A DNA stretch of 9,823 bases from Paracoccaceae bacterium (GTDB lineage Bacteria > Pseudomonadota > Alphaproteobacteria > Rhodobacterales > Rhodobacteraceae): positions 1 through 9,823 of the forward strand of contig JAESRD010000201.1 of NCBI GenBank assembly GCA_016764835.1. The letters run 5' to 3'. Shown here piece after piece: positions 1 through 4,316 of this stretch; within the stretch, counting starts at the first letter, position 1, and each line of letters begins with the position of its first letter. A program made the translations under genes and the position numbers. The notes below the pieces were generated by a model, which worked only from the letters and a program-made list of their open reading frames with translations, was not told where the DNA came from and searched no databases.

Positions 1-187
1 CGAACAGCGCCTCGTGGATATGCCAGTCAACCGGGGCAAATGGCCCGGCCAGCTCTAGCCGTCCAAACCAGACCAACAGCCAGATCGGCACCAGCACAAA
101 GGCAAAAGCGATGGCCAACAAAAAGAACGGCCTAAAGCCAAGGCTCAGGAATATCGGGCCGGTATAGGATGCGGATGGCAGTTTCAT
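1..187 (-). CDS. nnrS: NnrS family membrane protein, N-terminal part (runs off left edge)
   Basis: This is the first 62 codons of a minus-strand gene starting at the ATG at 187-185. The peptide begins MKLPSASYTGPIFLSLGFRP and continues with FFLLAIAFAF, a long hydrophobic first membrane helix, then a PVDWHIHEALF segment. The pairing of GFRPFFLLA with a W-H-x-HE motif shortly after the first helix is the N-terminal hallmark of NnrS, a polytopic inner-membrane haem- and copper-containing protein linked to nitric-oxide tolerance and denitrification. The family assignment rests on this motif alone because the remainder lies outside the window. No strong Shine-Dalgarno is visible; GGATCC lies just upstream of the start. 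The gene is divergent from nnrU, and a candidate FNR/NnrR-type site sits between them. The W-H-x-HE histidines are a plausible haem ligand region, but that is inference. Confidence 0.85.
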   Translation of the reverse strand, partial: MKLPSASYTGPIFLSLGFRPFFLLAIAFAFVLVPIWLLVWFGRLELAGPFAPVDWHIHEALF

Positions 188-215
188 GAGGGATCCAATG
201 AGTACTGTGCGTGCC

Positions 216-221
216 TTTATG
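216..221 (-). promoter_or_regulatory. Putative -10 element of nnrS
   Basis: CATAAA on the minus strand matches the TATAAT consensus at four of six positions. Its position fits an activator-dependent promoter: about 7 bp further lies the inferred start site, and the TTG-N8-CAA box centre is about 42 bp upstream of that. There is no matching -35 hexamer at 16-18 bp, as expected if a class II activator replaces it. The call depends on the box being real. Confidence 0.35.
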
Positions 222-244
222 GCTATAGGAACGCGGCATATGCC

Positions 245-258
245 TTGCGCCATGTCAA
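245..258. promoter_or_regulatory. Candidate FNR/NnrR-type regulator box
   Basis: The sequence TTGCGCCATGTCAA has the TTG-N8-CAA architecture of CRP/FNR-family sites (FNR TTGAT-N4-ATCAA; NnrR-type TTGCG-N4-half-site). The left half TTGCG is a good NnrR-type half; the right half GTCAA keeps only the core CAA. On the minus strand a CATAAA hexamer at 221-216 would give a start near 209-210, putting the centre of the box (251.5) at about -42. This is the class II activator position. Both flanking gene families were named for regulation by NnrR, which makes the assignment plausible but unproven. Confidence 0.5.
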
Positions 259-356
259 ATAGTCGCGCTTTGGTTTTGTCGCTGCTTCGGCCGTCTGGCT
301 GTGCCATATTGGCGCGTCATATCTGGCCCACCTGCGGGCCGACAAAGAGGGCAGCC

Positions 357-1046
357 ATGGGTTGGGCGGAATATATTGTCGTGTGGGTCGCGTTTTTGGT
401 CACACATTATTTGCCATCGATCGGGGGTGCGGGTGCAAGCCTGCGCAACAGGCTGATTACCCGTTTTGGCCGGGGTCGCTATTTTGCCGCTTACGGCATT
501 ATCTCAACCCTATTGCTTATCTGGATGATCGGCGCCGCCGCCCGCGCGCCCCAAGTGCTGATCTGGGACCACCAGCTCTGGCACCGCTGGGCACCAAACT
601 TGGCCATGCCGCTGGCGATCTGGCTGGCGGTGGTTGGCGCGGGCATGCCCTATGCCTATTCGCTCGGCGGCAGGCGCGGCGCGGTTTTTGACCCGGCCGC
701 ACCGGGGGCTGCGGCAATCACCCGGCATCCGTTCTTTTGGGCGCTGGCGCTGTGGTCGCTGGCGCATTTGCTGGCCAATGGCAGCTTGGCCCATGTCATG
801 TTGTTCGGCGGCTTTGCCTTTATGGCCATCATGGCCGTGCCGCTTTTTGACCTGCGGGCAAAACGGGCGCTTTCGGCGGCAGATTGGCAGGCCGTAAGGC
901 GCACTGCACCGCTTGTTCCGCGCCTGGCGCTGTCAAAGCTCGCGCCGGGCTTCCTGGCTCGCCGCAGCCTCGTGGCGCTTGTGATCTATCTGGTGATCAT
1001 CGGCAGCCATAGCGCTGTCATCGGCCGCTCGCCAATGCCGCTCTAG
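357..1046 (+). CDS. nnrU: NnrU family membrane protein
   Basis: Encodes a 229-residue integral membrane protein of the NnrU family, which occurs with nitric-oxide and nitrite reduction genes in denitrifying proteobacteria; its biochemical role is not established. Hydrophobic helices are visible near residues 5-20, 45-63, 82-101, 125-140, 145-164 and 203-218. The family core RHPFFWALALWSLAHLLANG occupies residues 123-142, with NGSLAHVMLFGGF continuing it. The C-terminus ...GRSPMPL resembles the family's usual ending, so the TAG at 1044-1046 appears to be the natural stop. The start at 357 is chosen because AAGAGGG (345-351) lies five bases before it and MGWAEYIVVWV begins directly with a membrane helix; the earlier in-frame ATG at 186 would add 57 unconserved residues and overlap nnrS. 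It is divergent from nnrS and followed after 59 bp by the xdhC-like gene. Confidence 0.85.
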   Translation: MGWAEYIVVWVAFLVTHYLPSIGGAGASLRNRLITRFGRGRYFAAYGIISTLLLIWMIGAAARAPQVLIWDHQLWHRWAPNLAMPLAIWLAVVGAGMPYAYSLGGRRGAVFDPAAPGAAAITRHPFFWALALWSLAHLLANGSLAHVMLFGGFAFMAIMAVPLFDLRAKRALSAADWQAVRRTAPLVPRLALSKLAPGFLARRSLVALVIYLVIIGSHSAVIGRSPMPL

Positions 1047-1105
1047 CCCAACTTGCCGATCTGCCCGATGCCGTTATGGTCAGCCTCAAACAGCCAGAGG
1101 CGAAT

Positions 1106-2050
1106 ATGACAGACTTCCTCAAGCCCAATAGCCCGGTGGGCGACCCGATACGTGCGCTGGCCGAGGCTGAGCAGGATGGCGTATTGGCGCTGATCATCGG
1201 CGTCGAAGGCCCGTCCTACCGCCCGCTTGGCGCGTTTATGGCGGTGCTGGCCGGGGGCAAACGGGTGGGCTCGCTATCATCTGGCTGCGTCGAGGCCGAT
1301 ATCGCCATTCATGCGCAAGAGGCGCTGGACAGTGCCAAGCCGGTTATTTGCCGCTACGGACGCGGATCGGCGGCGCTTGATATCGTGCTGCCCTGCGGCG
1401 GCGGGCTTGAGATATTGCTGCTGCCACGGCCAGAAAGGGCGCTGTTGGCCCAGCTCAGCGCCGCGCGTGCGGCGCGCCGGCCGCAAAGCCTGATCGCCGA
1501 TATTGAGACTGGTGCGCTGCATATCGCCGCCACCGGCGAGACCGGCCGCAATGGCGCTACGTTTTGCACAAGGCTCACGCCCGACATCATGTTCTATACC
1601 TTTGGCAAAGGCCCGGAGGCCAGTACATTTGCTGGCCTCGTTCAGGCGGCGGGCTACCCCAACCTGCTGCTGTCGCCAGACACCGAAACGCTGGGCTTCG
1701 GCACCCAAGCGGGCTGCCAAACCCAACATCTGCTGAAGCCCGCCTTCCCGGCGGCGCTCAGCCCCGACAAATATTCAGCCGTGGTGCTGTTCTTTCATGA
1801 CCATGAATGGGAGCCGCCGATTTTGGTCGCCGCGCTCGACAGCCCGGCCTTCTACATTGGCGCACAGGGCAGCTAGCGTGCCCGCGACGCGCGGCTGGCC
1901 GAGATATCTGCCCTTGGCGTGGCGCCCGCGACCATGGCCCGGATCAAAGGCCCGATAGGGCTGATCCCGTCGGTCCGCGACGCCAGAACGCTGGCGGTGA
2001 GCGTGTTGGCCGAAGTGCTCGACACGGCGCATAATTCTGCGCGGGCCTAA
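1106..2050 (+). pseudogene. xdhC: XdhC/CoxI-family protein interrupted by in-frame TAG
   Basis: XdhC/CoxI proteins bind molybdenum cofactor and support its sulfuration and insertion into xanthine dehydrogenase or CO-dehydrogenase-like hydroxylases. From the ATG at 1106, preceded by AGAGG (1096-1100), residues 1-110 hold the N-terminal domain with SLSSGCVEADI (GCVE at 60-63) and LPCGGGLEILL (CGGG at 97-100). A second, Rossmann-like domain follows (DIMFYTFGKGPE, later SPAFYIGAQGS). A TAG at 1874-1876 then stops translation at 256 residues. The same frame continues for 57 codons, RARDARLAEISALGVAP and later KGPIGLIPSVRDARTLAVSV, to TAA at 2048-2050. This is the expected end of the family, including its conserved GPIGL. 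The intact length would be 314 codons. An alternative ATG at 1076 lacks a good ribosome site. The TAG may be a recent nonsense mutation, a sequencing or assembly error, or a suppressed codon. No xanthine dehydrogenase genes are in view. Confidence 0.85.
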
Positions 2051-2502
2051 CAGCGCCGATACCCCATGCTAATAAGTTGCGTGCCGGGCAGCCAATGCAG
2101 ACGCATGCGATCATGGCGGGCCTCGCGCAGGAACCAGCCGCGCAATGGTTCGCGGTAATGCCGGGCCATCAGCTGCGACCAATGCTCAAACTGGTCAGCG
2201 GGCATCGGCGCGCCACTATAACTGGGGCCGTGAAAGCCAAACATGGTCTGCGGATTGATACAGACATCCCCCGCGCCAAGATAAAGCGTGCAGGATGACG
2301 AGCAAAACGCGCCGGTAATCTCAACCCGCTGCCCCGAGGCGCGGATATGGGCGATCTCATTGGCCCGGCTGCCGACCGCACCGCCGCTATCATTGCCGAT
2401 TGTGATGATCTGTTGGGTGACCGCATAGGCGTTGGTCTGACTTTGCGCCACCAAGCTGACGGGCAGGGCGCAGATCAGTACCAAACATAAAAGCCATTTC
2501 AT
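2047..2502 (-). CDS. Exported protein resembling periplasmic ClpP/crotonase-fold proteins
   Basis: Encodes 151 residues starting MKWLLCLVLICALPVSLVAQ, a clear signal peptide with likely cleavage after the AQ region near residue 20, so the product should be exported. The mature part reads ITIGNDSGGAVGSRANEIAH, RVEITGAFCSSSCTLYLGAGDVCI and MFGFHGPSYSG. A GG turn, then V-x-I-x-G-x-C-S/A-S-x-C, then G-x-x-VCI-x-P and GFHG is the arrangement seen in uncharacterised periplasmic proteins related to ClpP/crotonase-fold serine proteases; the serine of the SSSC segment would be the nucleophile and the GFHG histidine a partner. This is an inference from motif order, and no function is assigned. Cysteines in CSSSC, VCI and the terminal RRC may form disulphides. 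GAGGTGAG upstream of the ATG is a strong ribosome site. Its stop overlaps the xdhC stop tail to tail. Two dyads lie in its 5' region. Confidence 0.7.
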   Translation of the reverse strand: MKWLLCLVLICALPVSLVAQSQTNAYAVTQQIITIGNDSGGAVGSRANEIAHIRASGQRVEITGAFCSSSCTLYLGAGDVCINPQTMFGFHGPSYSGAPMPADQFEHWSQLMARHYREPLRGWFLREARHDRMRLHWLPGTQLISMGYRRC

Positions 2503-2518
2503 CGCTCACCTCATTCGC

Positions 2519-2541
2519 AACAGCGCCAAAACCGCGCTGTT
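2519..2541 (-). promoter_or_regulatory. Inverted repeat in 5' region of the exported-protein gene
   Basis: AACAGCGC and GCGCTGTT form a perfect 8-bp inverted repeat with a 7-base spacer. It ends 17 bp before the ATG at 2502, immediately upstream of the GAGGTGAG ribosome site. In RNA it would be a stable GC-rich hairpin in the leader; in DNA it could be an operator. There is no T-run in either direction, so it is not a simple terminator. Confidence 0.5.
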
Positions 2542-2552
2542 TAGAAATGAGC

Positions 2553-2568
2553 CAATTATGGTTAATTG
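2553..2568. promoter_or_regulatory. AT-rich perfect dyad CAATTA-N4-TAATTG
   Basis: CAATTATGGTTAATTG is a perfect 6+6 bp dyad with a 4-base centre, standing out as AT-rich in a GC-rich region. Its centre is about 58 bp upstream of the exported-protein start codon, a typical promoter or operator distance. The regulator is unknown. Confidence 0.4.
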
Positions 2569-2687
2569 CTGGTTTAGCCCCGCACTGCCCAGCGCAATAA
2601 ATGCGGATTTGCTGAAATGAGTTGATTCGACCCGGCCCGACGGCGGGGCAGAGCCAAGAGTGCCGCGATGAAATTTTGGGCGCTTAC

Positions 2688-2711
2688 GCCTGTTGCGCCT
2701 AAATAACAGGC
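2688..2711. repeat. Inverted repeat GCCTGTT-N10-AACAGGC
   Basis: A perfect 7-bp inverted repeat with a 10-base centre lies about 240 bp before urtA. It is not followed by a T-run, so a terminator is unlikely. It could be a regulator site or a hairpin in a long leader. Confidence 0.35.
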
Positions 2712-2739
2712 ATAGCCTCGCAATGCGCCCTCCGTTTGG

Positions 2740-2750
2740 GGCTGGGCAAT
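2740..2750 (+). repeat. 11-bp direct repeat, copy 1 (GGCTGGGCAAT)
   Basis: The 11-mer GGCTGGGCAAT recurs exactly at 2843-2853, with starts 103 bp apart, both copies in the same orientation upstream of urtA. The shorter core GCTGGGCA is common in coding parts of this window, so only the full 11-mer match is notable. Confidence 0.4.
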
Positions 2751-2813
2751 TGTCTGTTCGGGCCGGTTTTGAATGATGAAGCAGCACCCAGAACATTGGG
2801 GCGCACTCAACCG

Positions 2814-2852
2814 TTGCCAGACCGACCAGAACCTATCTGCTCGGCTGGGCAA
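2814..2852 (+). promoter_or_regulatory. Bulged hairpin in urtA upstream region
   Basis: TTGCCAGACCGA (2814-2825) can pair with TCGGCTGGGCAA (2841-2852), giving eleven base pairs with one bulged A and one bulged G around a 15-base loop. It lies about 100 bp before the urtA start. Whether it is transcribed depends on an unmapped start site. Confidence 0.35.
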
Positions 2853-2853
2853 T
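2843..2853 (+). repeat. 11-bp direct repeat, copy 2 (GGCTGGGCAAT)
   Basis: This is an exact second copy of the 11-mer at 2740-2750. It forms the 3' arm of the bulged hairpin at 2814-2852 and leads into an AT-rich patch (CAATACAAAATTATTG, 2850-2865) that is itself a short dyad with 5-bp arms. Confidence 0.4.
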
Positions 2854-2866
2854 ACAAAATTATTGG

Positions 2867-2939
2867 CCGGTAGCAATGCCTTGCGGGCAAACAAAGAAGA
2901 TATGACACCGCAAGATAGCGCAGTTGGCCATGCTACCGG
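2867..2939 (+). promoter_or_regulatory. Inverted repeat reaching the urtA ribosome binding site
   Basis: CCGGTAGCA (2867-2875) is perfectly complementary to TGCTACCGG (2931-2939), with GCC (2878-2880) and GGC (2926-2928) able to extend the stem inward after an internal loop. The last bases of the right arm overlap the GGGGAAG (2938-2944) Shine-Dalgarno of urtA, so pairing could hinder ribosome access. A local TGCC-TTGCG-GGCA hairpin (2877-2889) would compete with the inner pairing. A single 9-bp match at this distance can occur by chance in 450 bp, so this is tentative. Confidence 0.35.
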
Positions 2940-2951
2940 GGAAGTTCATTC

Positions 2952-4238
2952 ATGACGACCAAGACAAATTTCGCAGCACTCGCCGCAGCCGCACTCATTG
3001 CCAGTGCAGGTGCCGCCAGCGCGCAAGATTGCATCATTAAAGTCGGTGTTCTGCACTCGCTTTCTGGCACAATGGCCATTTCTGAAACCACGCTAAAAGA
3101 CACGATGTTGATGCTGATCGAGCAGCAAAACGCCGCCGGTGGCCTGCTTGGCTGTGAGCTGGAAGCTGTGGTCGTAGACCCGGCCTCTGACTGGCCGCTG
3201 TTTGCCGAAAAGGCCCGCGAGCTGCTGACAGTGCATAATGTCGACGTGATTTTTGGCAACTGGACATCCGTGTCGCGCAAGTCGGTTCTGCCGGTGATCG
3301 AAGAGCTGAACGGTCTGCTGTTCTACCCCGTACAATACGAGGGCGAAGAGTCGAGCCGCAACGTGTTCTACACAGGTGCTGCACCAAACCAGCAGGCCAT
3401 TCCTGCGGTAAACTACTTCCTCGAAGAGCTGGGCGTTGAAAGCTTTGCGCTGCTGGGCACAGACTATGTCTACCCCCGCACCACAAACAATATCCTCGCC
3501 AGCTACCTGCAAGATAACGGCATTGCCGAAGAAGATATCTTCGTCAACTACACGCCGTTTGGCCATTCTGACTGGGCAACGATCGTGGCCGATGTTGTAG
3601 CGCTGGGCGCTGACGGCAAAACAGTTGGCGTGATCAGCACGATCAACGGCGACGCGAATATCGGCTTCTACAAAGAGCTGGCCGCGGCTGGCATCTCGGC
3701 TGATGACATCCCTGTCATCGCGTTCTCGGTGGGCGAAGAAGAGCTGTCGGGTCTTGATACATCCAACCTCGTTGGCCACCTCGCAGCATGGAACTACTTC
3801 ATGTCCGCTGACACTGAAGTAAACGCCGAATTCATCGCCACATGGCATGCGTTCATCGGCGACACAGACCGCGTCACCAATGACCCAATGGAAGCCCATT
3901 ACATTGGCTTCAACATGTGGGTTAACGCAGTAACAGCGGCTGGAACGGCCGAAGTTGACGCTGTGCGTACTGAGATGTACGGCCAGGAATTTCCCAACCT
4001 GACAGGCGGCACAGCCGTCATGCTGCCAAACCACCACTTGGCAAAGCCGGTTCTGATTGGTGAAATTCAAGCCGATGGTCAGTTTGATATCATTAGCCAA
4101 ACCACGGAAGTACCGGGCGATGCATGGACAGATTATCTGCCCGAAAGCGCCGTGCTGATGTCCGACTGGGAAACCCTCGGCTGCGGCATGTACAACACGG
4201 CTACGTCGACCTGTGTGCAGCTGACATCTAACTACTAA
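2952..4238 (+). CDS. urtA: Urea ABC transporter substrate-binding protein UrtA
   Basis: A 428-residue periplasmic binding protein for a urea-type ABC transporter. An N-terminal signal peptide (MTTKTNFAALAAAALIASAG, cleavage probably after AASA at residue 24) is followed by the type I periplasmic fold starting IIKVGVLHSLSGTMA. Family hallmarks are the stretch GNWTSVSRKSVLPVIEELNG, then LLFYPVQYEGEE and VFYTGAAPNQQ, and near the end LPNHHLAKPVLIGEIQADGQ. The tail has cysteines 411 and 421, with another pair possible between C27 and the GCELE cysteine. Length matches UrtA. Start is supported by GGGGAAG at 2938-2944. It is followed by a strong terminator hairpin before urtB, consistent with excess binding protein. 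Related amide or formamide binding proteins share this fold, but the downstream urtBCDE set favours urea. Confidence 0.95.
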   Translation: MTTKTNFAALAAAALIASAGAASAQDCIIKVGVLHSLSGTMAISETTLKDTMLMLIEQQNAAGGLLGCELEAVVVDPASDWPLFAEKARELLTVHNVDVIFGNWTSVSRKSVLPVIEELNGLLFYPVQYEGEESSRNVFYTGAAPNQQAIPAVNYFLEELGVESFALLGTDYVYPRTTNNILASYLQDNGIAEEDIFVNYTPFGHSDWATIVADVVALGADGKTVGVISTINGDANIGFYKELAAAGISADDIPVIAFSVGEEELSGLDTSNLVGHLAAWNYFMSADTEVNAEFIATWHAFIGDTDRVTNDPMEAHYIGFNMWVNAVTAAGTAEVDAVRTEMYGQEFPNLTGGTAVMLPNHHLAKPVLIGEIQADGQFDIISQTTEVPGDAWTDYLPESAVLMSDWETLGCGMYNTATSTCVQLTSNY

Positions 4239-4253
4239 TCGCAACCGCGATTA
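4236..4253 (+). promoter_or_regulatory. Hairpin overlapping urtA stop codon
   Basis: TAATCGC-AACC-GCGATTA is a perfect 7-bp stem with a 4-base loop; its first three bases are the urtA TAA. It stands 8 bases before the terminator hairpin. It has no T-run of its own, so it more likely protects the 3' end of urtA mRNA or helps processing than terminates alone. Confidence 0.55.
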
Positions 4254-4261
4254 CTGATTTT

Positions 4262-4289
4262 AAAGGGGGCGGGCCTTCCGCCCCCTTTT
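4262..4289 (+). terminator. Intrinsic (possibly leaky) terminator between urtA and urtB
   Basis: AAAGGGGGCGG (4262-4272) and CCGCCCCCTTT (4278-4288) form a perfect 11-bp stem with a 5-base loop GCCTT, ending in TTTT (4286-4289). This is a classic Rho-independent terminator shape although the T-run is short. It lies 23 bp after the urtA stop and 27 bp before urtB, so partial read-through is the simplest way for urtBCDE to be transcribed unless a promoter lies in the short gap. Confidence 0.85.
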
Positions 4290-4316
4290 CGCACCATATT
4301 TCGGAAGTCTCCGCCC

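Larger units (their letters stand above)
188..356. promoter_or_regulatory. Divergent nnrS-nnrU control region
   Basis: This 169-bp gap between two divergent genes should hold both promoters. It contains a TTG-N8-CAA dyad (245-258), a perfect 10-bp palindrome GGCATATGCC (235-244) directly beside it, and on the minus strand a -10-like CATAAA (221-216). No clear -10 is visible for nnrU. An open frame runs through the gap into nnrU from an ATG at 186, but its translation does not look like family sequence and no ribosome binding site precedes that ATG. Confidence 0.6.
2503..2951. other. Structured intergenic region upstream of urtA
   Basis: This 449-bp stretch separates the divergent exported-protein gene and urtA and must carry both promoters. 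Open frames across it (for example 2773-2955 plus and 2506-2796 minus) look non-protein-like in composition and lack ribosome sites, so I call no gene. It does hold several symmetric elements, listed separately: dyads at 2519-2541 and 2553-2568, an inverted repeat at 2688-2711, an 11-bp direct repeat (2740-2750 and 2843-2853), a hairpin at 2814-2852, and a 9-bp inverted repeat ending at the urtA ribosome site (2867-2939). No convincing sigma70 or sigma54 promoter could be picked by eye. Confidence 0.6.

Noticed and set aside
186..356. N-terminal extension of nnrU from the ATG at 186
   Set aside because: It would overlap the nnrS start, has no ribosome site, and its 57 residues look unlike a family N-terminus; the ATG at 357 has AAGAGGG at proper spacing and begins with the first helix.
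1044..1109. nnrU reading through its TAG to a TGA that overlaps the xdhC ATG
   Set aside because: The extra 20 codons are open and end at a neat ATGA, but the family's usual C-terminal pattern ends at GRSPMPL, and a 20-codon open stretch is easily due to chance.
2506..2796. 96-residue minus-strand open frame in the intergenic region
   Set aside because: Rich in arginine and proline in the manner of non-coding GC-rich DNA, no recognisable domain, and it runs across the dyads and the start region of the exported-protein gene.
2784..2804. NtrC-like dyad GCACCC-N8-GGGGCGC upstream of urtA
   Set aside because: NtrC sites have GCAC and GTGC arms closer together (about 15-17 bp in all); here the arms are too far apart and mismatched.
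2864..2880. Possible sigma54 promoter (TTGGCCGGTAGCAATGCC)
   Set aside because: The GG and GC dinucleotides are 11 rather than 10 bases apart and the -12 element is poor.
2773..2955. 60-residue plus-strand open frame before urtA
   Set aside because: No ribosome site, unconvincing composition, and it overlaps the urtA start.
3093..4244. Long minus-strand open frame (383 codons) opposite urtA
   Set aside because: The reverse-strand translation of a codon-biased gene; urtA is unmistakable and the antisense product resembles nothing.
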